A stretch of DNA of 64,000 bases, from the NCBI RefSeq assembly GCF_045290345.1, contig NZ_CP155447.1, positions 5,828,001 through 5,892,000 on the forward strand, written 5' to 3'. This document shows positions 1-9,277 of this stretch, piece by piece. Below the pieces are notes generated by a model that ran no database searches, had not been told where the DNA came from, and saw only the letters and a program-made list of their open reading frames with translations. The stretch is from Singulisphaera sp045290345 (lineage in GTDB: Bacteria; Planctomycetota; Planctomycetia; Isosphaerales; Isosphaeraceae). Both the position numbers and the translations under genes were made by a program. Each line of letters begins with the position of its first letter. The first letter of the stretch is position 1.

Positions 1-639
1 GTCCCGGTGCCTCATGTTTCAAAAAAAAAGGATGATCCGGCAGAGCGGCCCCGGCGAGGGGCCACGCTTCAGTCTACCACGACAAGGAATACCCAAAAAC
101 ACCGGTTTTCGCCTGACGTCTGCCCTCCGAAGCCGAGAAGGGCAATTATCCCAGGCCGAGGGACAGGATTTCTCTGGCTTCGGCGGCATGGAATCACACC
201 ATCGAAACGCTAAAACGAACAAGAAATCGTCCCGGCATGAACCCAGCTCATTCTCTATTGAGCATTGGAGTTCAAAGGATCTACCGCGGTTTACCTTCGA
301 AATGCCCACGTTCGACTGGATCGACCTGGAATCCCCCCCGATCATCAATCCCAGGGGTGGGCGGGCTTCTCACCTGACGATCACGAAGGTGGGCCAGCAA
401 ATTCGGACGCCGTCGCTGAACGGATCGGCCGGGAAGTAGTGGATCATGGCCGGCATCAGTGAAACAATCATTGCCTTGATCTCTGATTTAACATACAAAT
501 TGAATTTTTTGATGGCTTCTGAGCTACCCAAGAAGTAGATCGCGTCCCTCAGGGAGTACGGGGTCAAGCAACCCACTCATCCGAAGTCACAAGCAAATCA
601 CGCCTTCTCGCCACCTTTGTACCCGTGGAGCCTGACGAC
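1..639. other. No supported gene at left edge
   Basis: Short open frames on both strands have unconvincing composition, no clear ribosome binding site and no recognisable motif. No tRNA, terminator or repeat is visible. It may be intergenic or a decayed gene. Confidence 0.5.
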
Positions 640-1083
640 ATGAGGCGACCCAAGTTCCAGATTCGGGCATTGATGATCGTCGTGGCGATCGTGGCATTGG
701 AGTGCTGGCTACTGGTTCGTCACCCATTCGTCGGCATGCTCCTCTTTGGTCCCCTGATCGGGTCTCCCTTACTTGGCAGCCTCTCCCGCGATCGCCTCAA
801 CGGCTTACTTCTGGGGGGGATCGTCGGCGGCCTGATCGAGACCGGATTGATCGTGATTTTCATGGAAGGCACGGAATATTTCCAACCCTCGATCGCTGGT
901 GCGTGGCGAAGCAACTATGGCCCTTTGCTCGCTGTAAATACTCTGGCTGGGTTTGGGGTCGGGTTGACGTTCGCGGCGCTGTACGCCTTCCGAATCGCCG
1001 TCACCAGTCCCGCAAGCACCTTCGAAGTGAATGACACACCATTACCCGACAAAGATCCCATGTCGGTCCATTCGACTCATTGA
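640..1083 (+). CDS. Small hypothetical integral membrane protein
   Basis: A 147-residue protein when started at the ATG at 640; an in-frame GTG at 625 is less likely. It opens with basic residues and then FQIRALM running into a hydrophobic helix. That start resembles many short planctomycete membrane proteins. Three further hydrophobic stretches follow (about residues 30-45, 55-75 and 95-115), so it is probably a 4-helix inner-membrane protein with a polar C-terminal tail. I do not recognise a family and assign no function. It stands alone, 205 bases before the next gene on the same strand. Confidence 0.6.
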   Translation: MRRPKFQIRALMIVVAIVALECWLLVRHPFVGMLLFGPLIGSPLLGSLSRDRLNGLLLGGIVGGLIETGLIVIFMEGTEYFQPSIAGAWRSNYGPLLAVNTLAGFGVGLTFAALYAFRIAVTSPASTFEVNDTPLPDKDPMSVHSTH

Positions 1084-1288
1084 CGGGTGGGGTAACACCG
1101 AGTCAAAATGCGCCAGAGATTTTGCGCGACACTCAACCCCTCGAAACTTACGATCGCCATCTCTGCCGAAGCGTCGGTATCTGTTGTTCGCTTTCCGGAG
1201 AAACTCCATAGAATCTCCACAATTCAATACTTTCGCACGGCTTTTTTCATACTCCAAAAACCGCTAAAAATGAGGTCAGGAACCCCAA

Positions 1289-2641
1289 ATGCCACTCATA
1301 AACCGTCCCTGCCGGAGAGCTCTGACAATTGCTAGCCGCCGGTTCCGCGGAAAGCCCTTACGAGGTTGTTTCATCCTCGGCGTCATGTGCGTCATCTTCG
1401 GGGAAGTTCCCACGGCCCGCGCGGAGCTCCAGGTTGGAGCGGCGGTTCGTGTGATCACCCCAAACCCGCTCTTGCCTGTCTCGGGGGGGATGGGACCGAC
1501 CCGGCCGGCACTTGAAAAACGAGGGGAGCTCACGGCTCGTGCCATGGTCGTCCGCAAAGGGGACGTCTCTGTGGCCGTCGTCAGCCTTGACTTGCTCGGT
1601 TTCCCGGCGGCGCTGGGTGACCGGGTCCGTGCCAAGGTCAACCGGATCCCGGCGAATAACATCCTCATCGGCGCGACTCACACGCACAGTGCTCCCGATT
1701 GCTATGCCTTCCCGGACGGCAAAGGGGGGCATTCCGGCGATCTCGCCTACATGAACTCAGTCTGTGAGAAGGCCGCCGAGGCGATCAATGAGGCAATCGA
1801 CCGGCTCCAGCCGGCCCGACTCAAGGTGGCAACGGGCGAAGCCCAGGGAAAGATCGCCTACAACTACTACGCTCCCGACCTCTACGACCGCAGAATGGGC
1901 GTGATCCAGGCGATTAACCCGGACGGCAAGACGATTGCCACGCTCGTCAATTACGCCATCCACCCCGAGGTTCTCGGAAATTCCATCGGCATTCTCAGCC
2001 CGGACCTGGTCGGACCACTCTGCGCGAAAATCGAGGCGCAGGCCGGAGGAACGGCCTTGTTCATGAATGGCGCCCAGGGAGGGATGATCACGGCCGACAA
2101 TCGCAATCTTGACCAATCGCGTGATCCGAAGCGTGCCTACTGGGCCGACGCGCGTTCCTGGGACGAGTGCTTGCGGATCGGCCATCTGATGGCGGACGAG
2201 GCGCTGCGCATCGTGAAGGACGTCCCGGAACAGAAGGACCCGACGCTCCTTTGCGAGTCGATCCTCGTGCGGTTCCCGGTCGAGTCCAAGTTGATGTGGG
2301 CCGTGGTGGTCGGCTCACCACTCAAGTATCCCCACAACGACGACCAATCGATCCACGCCCGAATCAACCTCGTGAACCTCGGCAACGCCCAGATCCTGAC
2401 GATTCCCGGCGAAGCCCTACCGAACATCGGCTTCTACCTCAAGCGCAAGATGCGCGGCACGCATAACCTCCTGTTCGGCCTGACAAACGACGCCTTCGGA
2501 TACATCTTGACGAAAGTTGATTTTCAAAGCTTCCCTCGCTACGAATACGTTTCACGCACCTCACTCGGCGAAATGACGGGAGAGATCCTCATCGAGAAGT
2601 CCCTCGAGTTCGTCAACCAGTCTCCGCCGCCGGATCGTTGA
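1289..2641 (+). CDS. Secreted neutral/alkaline ceramidase-like (PF04734-type) hydrolase
   Basis: 450 residues. The basic N-terminus is followed by a hydrophobic segment ending in TARAE, which reads as an export signal. The body has hallmarks of the neutral/alkaline non-lysosomal ceramidase N-terminal domain: GAAVRVITP at the start, a metal-site-like ATHTHSAP, NYAIHPEVL, and NGAQGGM. In known ceramidases the last region reads GDVSPN and contains the nucleophilic serine; here that position is not Ser. The family is a good match, but ceramide hydrolysis is doubtful and another amide or ester substrate is possible. The ATG at 1289 follows a CAGGA-type ribosome site. It reads toward a small leftward gene and is not in an evident operon. 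Confidence 0.8.
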   Translation: MPLINRPCRRALTIASRRFRGKPLRGCFILGVMCVIFGEVPTARAELQVGAAVRVITPNPLLPVSGGMGPTRPALEKRGELTARAMVVRKGDVSVAVVSLDLLGFPAALGDRVRAKVNRIPANNILIGATHTHSAPDCYAFPDGKGGHSGDLAYMNSVCEKAAEAINEAIDRLQPARLKVATGEAQGKIAYNYYAPDLYDRRMGVIQAINPDGKTIATLVNYAIHPEVLGNSIGILSPDLVGPLCAKIEAQAGGTALFMNGAQGGMITADNRNLDQSRDPKRAYWADARSWDECLRIGHLMADEALRIVKDVPEQKDPTLLCESILVRFPVESKLMWAVVVGSPLKYPHNDDQSIHARINLVNLGNAQILTIPGEALPNIGFYLKRKMRGTHNLLFGLTNDAFGYILTKVDFQSFPRYEYVSRTSLGEMTGEILIEKSLEFVNQSPPPDR

Positions 2642-2733
2642 CCCCAGCAAAGATACCCCAGACAGCTTTGATCATTCAAAGCGATCGGGGTTGGCCGGCG
2701 TTCGTTGATCCCAGGCTTTTCGCGAATCGGCTG

Positions 2734-2988
2734 TCAGTTCTCTTGAGCGTGGTGGATCGCTCGCGTGGCGCGCATCCGGTTGAATTCGAGGACAATCGCC
2801 TCGGCGCGTTTCAGTTCGGCCTCCCCGGCTGTGTCTGGCAATGGGATGCACACTTCGCCCGGCTGCGACCCAGCGGCGGGGTTCCCGCAAGGGATACCCA
2901 CCAGGCGGAGAAGGGCGATCAGGTCATCAGCTTCCCGCGGGTCAATCCGGATGACCCGATCCTCCCGGCTCAGTACGGATGTCATCAT
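2734..2988 (-). CDS. Hypothetical small cytoplasmic protein
   Basis: About 84 residues. Started at the internal ATG at 2988, it has GAAGGA about ten bases upstream, a good ribosome site, so this start is preferred over the longer frame to 3069. The sequence is soluble and acidic/basic mixed, with VIRIDPREADDLIALL suggesting a helix and a central GEVCIPLPDT. No signal peptide or membrane segment. No family recognised. It is convergent with the ceramidase-like gene and divergent from the sulfatase. The composition looks protein-like, but it remains a modest-confidence call. Confidence 0.55.
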   Translation of the reverse strand: MMTSVLSREDRVIRIDPREADDLIALLRLVGIPCGNPAAGSQPGEVCIPLPDTAGEAELKRAEAIVLEFNRMRATRAIHHAQEN

Positions 2989-3332
2989 GGCAAATGGTCC
3001 TTCAATCAGGGCGCAGTGAGAGCGATTTTTTTTTAGAGTTCCGGGACTTCGCGTTCCCGCCAATCCCAAAACTGCGGGCGAGTCACCCCGTTCCCGGCAA
3101 ACGCAACCGAGGCAGAAGTCGCAGCGTTCTCAATGAACATCTTATCAGAGTTCGCCGGCTCTGGCCGCGAGTTCAGTCCCTGATCAAAAAAGGCGTCGGG
3201 ATCGAGCCTGTCGCAATCACCGTGAACTCGATAAGATTTGTCGAGTATGGACCCCCGCGATCTCGATGCGCCTCGCCGGCCGGGTCTGTTTACAGGACGG
3301 TGGTGCATCGGTCGCTGAGTGCAGGGGTTGAG
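2989..3332. promoter_or_regulatory. Intergenic region between divergent genes
   Basis: 344 bases separate the small leftward gene from the rightward sulfatase. The sulfatase frame is open backward through this stretch, but the signal-peptide start at 3333 makes that irrelevant. Promoters for both genes should lie here; no clear boxes or operator were found. Confidence 0.4.
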
Positions 3333-5519
3333 ATGCGCGTATTTCGATGGGGTTTGGTTCTCGCGTCCCTCGGCCTCGGGGGATCCGGACTTGCCGCGGC
3401 CTCGGCAGTCGACGACCCTCGGCCCAACATCCTCGTGATCATGAGCGATGACATGGGGTATTCGGACCTGGGGAGTTACGGCGGAGAGATCGCGACGCCG
3501 AATCTCGATGCCCTCGCCTCGAACGGAGTCCGATTCACTCAGTTCTACAATAATGCACGATGCTGCCCGACCCGGGCCTCGCTCCTGACGGGGTTGTATC
3601 CCCACCAGGCAGGGATCGGGCACATGATGAACGACCGCGGTCATGACGGCTATCGCGGCGTGTTGAATCAGCAATCGGTCACGATCGCCGAAGCGCTTCG
3701 GCCCGCGGGATATCGCACGTATATGTGCGGGAAGTGGCACGTCACGCGATTCGCCGACGCAAAGGCCGATCGGGCCTCGTGGCCGCTGGGGCGCGGGTTC
3801 GAAAAATTCTATGGCACGATCGCGGGGGCAGGGAGCTACTACGACCCGGCCACCCTCTGCCGGCAAGACAACGTCATCACCGTGGCGAACGACCCCGAGT
3901 ATGCACCCGACTCGTACTATTATACCGATGCGATTTCCGACAACGCCGTGAAATATTTGCAACAGCACGGGACGGAATCGCCCCAGAAGCCGTTCTTCCT
4001 GTACGTCGCCTACACCGCCGCTCACTGGCCGATGCAAGCGCCCGAGAAGGCGATCGCCAAGTACAAAGGCCGCTTCGACGCCGGTTACACCGAAGGACGC
4101 GAGGCGCGGCTTCGCCGGATGAAGGAGAGCGGCCTGATCGCGGCCGACACCGCGTTGACCCCCGGGTCCGACGATTGGAACGACGTCAAGGACAAGGCAT
4201 GGGAAGCGCGTTGCAAAGAGGTCTACGCGGCCATGATCGATACGATGGACGCGGGGATCGGGCGGATCGTGGGCCAGTTGAAAGCGAGTGGGCAACTCGA
4301 CAAGACGCTCATCTTGTTCCTGCAAGACAATGGCGGCTGCGCGGAGAACACGGGGCGGTCCGCCAACGGGAACGGGCCGGCCGACCTGAAACCGCTGGGA
4401 CCTGACCAGTTTCAGACCAAGACCTCACCGCCAATGCAGACGCGCGACGGCCGCTGGGTCAAAACCGGTCCGGAGGCCTTGCCCGGCCCGGCCGATACGT
4501 ACATTGCCTATGGTCGCGGTTGGGCGAACGTGAGCAACACCCCGTTCCGGGAGTACAAGCACTGGACCCATGAAGGCGGAATTTCCACCCCTTTGATCGC
4601 CCACTGGCCCTCCGGAATTCGACGCGAACGCGCCGGCCAGTTCGAACGACAGCCGGGCCACCTGATCGACATCATGGCCACCTGCGTCGACCTCGCCAAA
4701 GCCGACTACCCGACCGAGCGAAACGGCCAGCGCATCAAGCCCCGCGAAGGGGTGAGCCTGCGCCCGGCGTTCAATGGCGATTCCCTGGCCCGATCGGAGC
4801 CGATCTTCTGGGAGCACGAAGGTAACCGCGCAGTTCGCGAGGGAAAGTGGAAGCTGGTGGCCAAGGAGAACGAGCCTTGGGAGCTGTACGACATCTCGTT
4901 GGATCGGACCGAGCTCAACAACCTGGCCAATTCGCAGCCCGAACGGGTCAAGGAGATGGCCGCGAAGTGGGATGCGTACGCCGCAAGGGCTGACGTCTTG
5001 CCATTGGGCGCCTGGCGGGCCGATGACTCCGCCAAGGGGAGCTTCAGCCGAGAGCGCCACTTCTCACTCAAGGCGGGCGATCGTCTCGGGCGTTCCCAGG
5101 CCCCGGCCATCGTGGACCAACCGATCACGATCCGCGCCCGGTTCCATGCGAGCGAAGCCGGCGATGACGGCGTGATCGTCGCTCAAGGAGGAACCGCTCA
5201 CGGCTTCACTCTGTTCGTGAAATCAGGGCAACCCCGCTTCCTCGTCCGCACGGCCGGCAGCAACGTCCGGATTGTCGGCCCAAAGCTGGCCGCGGGCGAA
5301 CATACGGTCATCGCCCGACTCGACGCGAAGGGAACGCTCTCGCTCGACGTCGACGGCAAACCGGCCGCTGCCCCGGTGCCCGGCAAGCTCTTGACCCGCA
5401 TGCCGGTGGATGGGCTCGAAGTGGGACGCGATGAGAACGGCCCCGTCGGCCCTTATCAATCGCCTCACGCCTATGCCGGCAAAATCGAGTCGGTCGTGGT
5501 TGAGCTCGGCGGCCAATAA
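3333..5519 (+). CDS. Secreted arylsulfatase (Cys-type, sulfatase family)
   Basis: 728 residues from the ATG at 3333; the frame is open further upstream, but this start gives a clean signal peptide (MRVFRWGLVLASL to about residue 25). The sulfatase N-terminus PNILVIMSDDMGYSDLG provides metal ligands Asp39/Asp40. C-C-P-T-R at residues 77-81 fits the CxPxR motif in which the first Cys becomes formylglycine; MCGKWH follows near residue 132. A C-terminal region (about 600-728) looks like a concanavalin-A-type beta-sandwich. It should remove sulfate esters from polysaccharides or small aryl sulfates in the periplasm or outside; the substrate is not readable. It needs a formylglycine-forming enzyme, and none is evident here. 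A strong terminator follows. Confidence 0.93.
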   Translation: MRVFRWGLVLASLGLGGSGLAAASAVDDPRPNILVIMSDDMGYSDLGSYGGEIATPNLDALASNGVRFTQFYNNARCCPTRASLLTGLYPHQAGIGHMMNDRGHDGYRGVLNQQSVTIAEALRPAGYRTYMCGKWHVTRFADAKADRASWPLGRGFEKFYGTIAGAGSYYDPATLCRQDNVITVANDPEYAPDSYYYTDAISDNAVKYLQQHGTESPQKPFFLYVAYTAAHWPMQAPEKAIAKYKGRFDAGYTEGREARLRRMKESGLIAADTALTPGSDDWNDVKDKAWEARCKEVYAAMIDTMDAGIGRIVGQLKASGQLDKTLILFLQDNGGCAENTGRSANGNGPADLKPLGPDQFQTKTSPPMQTRDGRWVKTGPEALPGPADTYIAYGRGWANVSNTPFREYKHWTHEGGISTPLIAHWPSGIRRERAGQFERQPGHLIDIMATCVDLAKADYPTERNGQRIKPREGVSLRPAFNGDSLARSEPIFWEHEGNRAVREGKWKLVAKENEPWELYDISLDRTELNNLANSQPERVKEMAAKWDAYAARADVLPLGAWRADDSAKGSFSRERHFSLKAGDRLGRSQAPAIVDQPITIRARFHASEAGDDGVIVAQGGTAHGFTLFVKSGQPRFLVRTAGSNVRIVGPKLAAGEHTVIARLDAKGTLSLDVDGKPAAAPVPGKLLTRMPVDGLEVGRDENGPVGPYQSPHAYAGKIESVVVELGGQ

Positions 5520-5554
5520 ATCCAGGACGGCCACCACACGAGCGCAGCCGATTG

Positions 5555-5596
5555 GGCCTCGGGACTCGAAAGAGCCCGAGGCCGTTTCTTTTTTTC
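5555..5596 (+). terminator. Intrinsic terminator after sulfatase
   Basis: GGCCTCGGG (5555-5563) pairs with CCCGAGGCC (5575-5583). An inner CTC/GAG extends the stem around a GAAA tetraloop with one bulged A. A TTTCTTTTTTT tract follows. Textbook Rho-independent form. Confidence 0.9.
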
Positions 5597-5722
5597 ATTT
5601 TCACGCGGGCGTTCGTCCGGTAACACTCAATTCGCAGACGTTTTGGATGTGCTTGCAAACGTGACCGCGAGGGGAACGCTCACAACCAAGTCACAGCCTT
5701 GCCAAAAGAGAGGACGAACACG

Positions 5723-6172
5723 ATGTCCGAACATACGGTCGACGTCAGTTGGGTGCGGGAAACTCCCGACTTCGCCTATGAGAATTACAACCGGGACCAC
5801 GACTGGACCTTCGATGCGGGGGTGACGATCAGAGCATCGGCCGCTCCTGCCTATCTGGGGAGTGAATCCTGCGTTGATCCCGAGGAGGCGTTCGTCGCCA
5901 GCCTCTCGAGCTGTCACATGCTCACGTTCCTGGCGATCGCCGCCAAAAAGCGGTACGTGGTGGACGGCTACAAGGATCGCGCCGTGGGCGTCCTCGCAAA
6001 AGACGCGTCGGGCCGCCTGGCCGTCGTCCGAGTCACCCTGCGCCCCGAAGTCACGTTTGGCGGGGAGAAGAGGCCGACCCCCGACGAACTGCGCCAACTC
6101 CACGAACAGGCCCACCACGGCTGCTTCATCGCCAACTCGGTCAAAACCGAAGTCAGCGTCGAGTCGCCCTGA
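5723..6172 (+). CDS. OsmC/Ohr family peroxiredoxin-like protein
   Basis: 149 residues from the ATG at 5723, which follows a GAGAGG ribosome site; a TTG at 5699 is less likely. The OsmC fold is indicated by a C-terminal half with ASLSSCHMLTFLAIAAKK (Cys64) and HHGCFIANSV (Cys134), the two redox cysteines that reduce organic hydroperoxides in the family. No signal peptide, so it is cytoplasmic. Known OsmC/Ohr proteins act as dimers with thiol or lipoyl reductants. It is a single gene between the sulfatase terminator and the molybdenum-hydroxylase operon. Whether it is an OsmC, Ohr or YhfA-type member cannot be settled by eye. Confidence 0.88.
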   Translation: MSEHTVDVSWVRETPDFAYENYNRDHDWTFDAGVTIRASAAPAYLGSESCVDPEEAFVASLSSCHMLTFLAIAAKKRYVVDGYKDRAVGVLAKDASGRLAVVRVTLRPEVTFGGEKRPTPDELRQLHEQAHHGCFIANSVKTEVSVESP

Positions 6173-6478
6173 GCCGTCGACCTCACGGGCCGTCGCAGCG
6201 GCCCGAACCTGCCGTGACAACCCACTGTCACCGGCGGCCGTGCCAACGGGTTGCATTGGTGTGATCGGCCCTTGCTTACCTAACCCGCGGATCTCCCCGC
6301 GACAAATCGCAAAGTCTTACCATCAGCCATTCTCGGTCATGAGAAAAGGTTGAGAAGAGGCCCGGTGGGTGCTTGCGGAGCGTTGGTGGGACTGAGATAG
6401 TTCAGCGTTCACGCTCGGGCTGTGCGTCTAGCCTCGCCGGTCGGGCGGGGGTTGCCATGATCCTGGGAGATTCGCGAG

Positions 6479-7120
6479 ATGACAGAACACGATCCCAAAA
6501 ACCAGGGAGGCCCGTCAGGGCCAAGCCGCCGCGACTTCCTGCGGGGGTCCGGTCTCGCAGCGGCCTCGGCCGTGCTGACGGCCCAGGCCACCACGGCGCT
6601 CGAAGAGGCTCAGGCGGCGGAAGCGGCGGAGCCGAAGGTTCTGACCGGTGAAGTCAAGCTCACGCTGCACGTCAACGGTGAGGATAAGACCTGCACCGTG
6701 GAGCCGCGGAGCACCCTGCTTGACACCTTGCGGAACCGCCTGGACGTCACGGGCCCCAAACGGGTCTGCGACCGTGCGAGCTGCGGCGCCTGTACGGCGA
6801 TCATCGACGGCGCTCCGGTCTACTCGTGCACAACGCTGGCGGTTTCCTGCCAGGGCAAGAAGATCGAGACGCTGGAAAGCTTCGACACCGGCGAGTCGAG
6901 CGTCGCGCACGCGTTCCACCAGAATGACGCCTTGATGTGCGGCTACTGCACTCCTGGGTTCGTCACCGCCTGCAAGTCGTATCTCGACAAGAACAAGGGC
7001 AAAGAACCGACGCTCGAAGAGATCAAGCGTGGCCTCGACGGCAACATCTGCCGCTGCGGCACCTACATTGGCGTCTTCCAGGCGGCCCTCGCCGCGGCGA
7101 AAGCCATGAAAGGAGCCTGA
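6479..7120 (+). CDS. Tat-exported 2Fe-2S subunit of xanthine dehydrogenase-family enzyme (PaoA/YagT-like)
   Basis: 213 residues. It starts with a twin-arginine signal (SRRDFL, residues 16-21) and an Ala-rich hydrophobic stretch, so the complex should be exported folded. The plant-ferredoxin-like domain has Cys97, Cys102, Cys105 and Cys117. The helical second domain has Cys154, Cys157, Cys191 and Cys193 (CGYC and CRC), completing the two 2Fe-2S clusters of molybdenum hydroxylases. It relays electrons between the Moco and FAD subunits. First gene of a tight operon: the ribosome site for the next gene lies in its last codons and the gap is 3 bases. Length matches periplasmic aldehyde oxidoreductase small subunits. 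Confidence 0.93.
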   Translation: MTEHDPKNQGGPSGPSRRDFLRGSGLAAASAVLTAQATTALEEAQAAEAAEPKVLTGEVKLTLHVNGEDKTCTVEPRSTLLDTLRNRLDVTGPKRVCDRASCGACTAIIDGAPVYSCTTLAVSCQGKKIETLESFDTGESSVAHAFHQNDALMCGYCTPGFVTACKSYLDKNKGKEPTLEEIKRGLDGNICRCGTYIGVFQAALAAAKAMKGA

Positions 7121-7123
7121 CCG

Positions 7124-9274
7124 ATGGCGAGTTGGCCCGAGAATCCGCGACTGATCAATACCCGAATCCCCCGGCTCGATGGCATGGCCAAGGCGTCGGG
7201 CAAAGCCAAATACCCCTCCGACGTGCGTCCCCAAGGGATGCTCTTCGGCACCGTTCTGTATAGCCCCTATGCCAATGCCACGATCGTCTCGATCGACACC
7301 TCGGCCGCCGAGAAGATGCCGGGCGTGAAGGCCGTGGTCGTGCTCGCCGGGGCAGGCAAGAAAGTTCAGTACCATGGCGACGACATCGCCGCCCTGGCCG
7401 CCGAGACCGAGGAGCAGGCCCGCGACGCGGTCCGCGCCATCAAGGTCGAGTACGAGCTCCTCCCCCACGTCGTCACCGAGGCCCAGTCGATGGCCCCGGG
7501 GGCGCCTGAGATCGTCAAGGGGGGGAACACACGCAAGGCCCGCGCCATCACTCGGGGCAAACCCGACGAGGCGATGAAGACGGCCGACGTGACAATCGAG
7601 GCCACTTACTCGTTGCCGGTGATCACGCACGTCTGCCTGGAAACTCACGGGCTGACCGCCAAGTGGGAAAGCGATGACAAGCTCGTCGCCTGGGCGAGCA
7701 CCCAAAGCGTCCGCACCGTGGCCAGCGAGCTCGCGGGCAAGTTCAACATCCCGACCTCGAACGTCACCGTCCTGACCGAGGTGATGGGCGGAGGCTTCGG
7801 CTCGAAGTTCGGGGCCGACATCTGGGGTCAGGCCGCCGCAGAGCTTTCTCAGAAGGCGGGGGGACGACCGGTCCGGATGTTCCTCGACCGGATCCAGGAA
7901 CACCTGGCTGCCGGGAATCGTCCGAGCGCCTCCGGTCACGTGGTGCTGGGCGCCACGAACGACGGCAAGATTGTCTCCCTCATCGCCGAAACGCATGGGA
8001 CAGCGGGACTCGGGGGCGGTTCACAATTCCCGTTCCCGTACATCTACGAGGTCCCGAATAGTTCGCGCGGTCACACCGATGTCTTCGTCAACGGCGGCAA
8101 GGTCCGGGCAATGCGGGCTCCAGGCCACCCCCAAGGCTGCTCCATCATGGAAGCGGCCATGGACGACCTGGCCGACAAGCTCGGAATTGACCCGCTCAAG
8201 TTCCGGCTCAACAATCTCCCCGACAATCAGACGCCGAACCTCAAACCGGTCTACGAGGCTGAGGTTCAGATGGGGGCCGACCTGATCGGCTGGAGCAACC
8301 GCAAGCCGCGCGGCACCAATGGCAAAGGGCCGATCAAGCGTGGCCTCGGGATGGCCTTGCACACCTGGGGTGGCCGCGGTGTGGACGGCAATCAGGTGAG
8401 TTGCACGATCAGCCCCGACGGCTCGGTCGAAGTCAAGAGTGCCACGCAAGATATCGGCACCGGCGCCCGGACCGTCCTGGCGATCATCACCGCCGAGGTG
8501 CTCGGCCTGGAACCGACCGATATCCATTCGAATATCGGCAACTCGACATTCCCGCCGGGCCAAGGCTCAGGGGGCTCGACGACCACTCCCTCCATGAGCC
8601 CGCCGACCTACCAGGCCGCCCTCAAGGCCCGCGACGCGCTCTTCGCCAAACTGGCCCCCACGCTCAACGCCAAGCCCGAAGACCTTTCGCTGGCCGGTGG
8701 CAAGCTGCTGGTCAAGGGCGAGGTCAACATGTCCTGGAAGGACGCCTGCCGTAAGCTCGGGATGATGCCCATCTCGGTCATCGGTGAGTTCGACCAGACC
8801 CTCGCCAGTTCGGGCGTCGGTGGCTGCCAGTTCGCGGACGTGTCGGTCGACATCGAAACCGGCGTGGTCAAGATCAACAAGATCGTCGCGATTCAGGACA
8901 CCGGCCAAGTCATCGACAAGCTCACCTGGGAAAGCCAGGTGTACGGCGGCGTGATCGGCGGCCTGAATTACGGACTCTTCGAGGAACGCGTGATGGACCC
9001 GACCACGGGCGTCATGCTCAACCCCGACATGGAGCTCTACAAGCTCGCCGGCGCCTCCGACATTCCGGAGATCATCGTGCGGTGCTACGAGCCCGATGAG
9101 CAGAAGAAGCGCGGGGTCATCGGCGTGGGCGAACCCCCCACGGTCTCGACGGCCGCCGCCATCGCCAACGCCGTCACCAATGCCATCGGCGTTCGGGTCG
9201 CCGAATGGCCGATGTCCCCTCGAAACGTGCTCAACGCCCTGGCCAAGAAGACTTCAAAGAATGGGGAGGCGTGA
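7124..9274 (+). CDS. Molybdopterin-binding catalytic subunit, xanthine dehydrogenase family (PaoC/YagR-like)
   Basis: 716 residues. The N-terminal domain (about 1-150, GMAKASGKAKYPSD) matches the aldehyde oxidase/xanthine dehydrogenase a/b hammerhead. The rest is the Moco domain, with EVMGGGFGSKFG near residue 220 and GQGSGGSTTTPSM near 485. GVGEPP near the end places the expected catalytic glutamate at about residue 670. It hydroxylates an aldehyde or N-heterocycle using water; the substrate cannot be read. It has no signal of its own, so export with the Tat-tagged small subunit is inferred. The next gene starts 3 bases downstream behind GGGGAGG. Confidence 0.93.
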   Translation: MASWPENPRLINTRIPRLDGMAKASGKAKYPSDVRPQGMLFGTVLYSPYANATIVSIDTSAAEKMPGVKAVVVLAGAGKKVQYHGDDIAALAAETEEQARDAVRAIKVEYELLPHVVTEAQSMAPGAPEIVKGGNTRKARAITRGKPDEAMKTADVTIEATYSLPVITHVCLETHGLTAKWESDDKLVAWASTQSVRTVASELAGKFNIPTSNVTVLTEVMGGGFGSKFGADIWGQAAAELSQKAGGRPVRMFLDRIQEHLAAGNRPSASGHVVLGATNDGKIVSLIAETHGTAGLGGGSQFPFPYIYEVPNSSRGHTDVFVNGGKVRAMRAPGHPQGCSIMEAAMDDLADKLGIDPLKFRLNNLPDNQTPNLKPVYEAEVQMGADLIGWSNRKPRGTNGKGPIKRGLGMALHTWGGRGVDGNQVSCTISPDGSVEVKSATQDIGTGARTVLAIITAEVLGLEPTDIHSNIGNSTFPPGQGSGGSTTTPSMSPPTYQAALKARDALFAKLAPTLNAKPEDLSLAGGKLLVKGEVNMSWKDACRKLGMMPISVIGEFDQTLASSGVGGCQFADVSVDIETGVVKINKIVAIQDTGQVIDKLTWESQVYGGVIGGLNYGLFEERVMDPTTGVMLNPDMELYKLAGASDIPEIIVRCYEPDEQKKRGVIGVGEPPTVSTAAAIANAVTNAIGVRVAEWPMSPRNVLNALAKKTSKNGEA

Positions 9275-9277
9275 CCG

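Noticed and set aside
3033..4325. 430-codon minus-strand frame inside the sulfatase
   Set aside because: Shadow of the sulfatase; its composition is explained by GC-rich codon third positions and the sulfatase motifs are unmistakable.
6515..7996. 493-codon minus-strand frame
   Set aside because: Antisense shadow across the molybdenum hydroxylase genes, without motifs or ribosome site.
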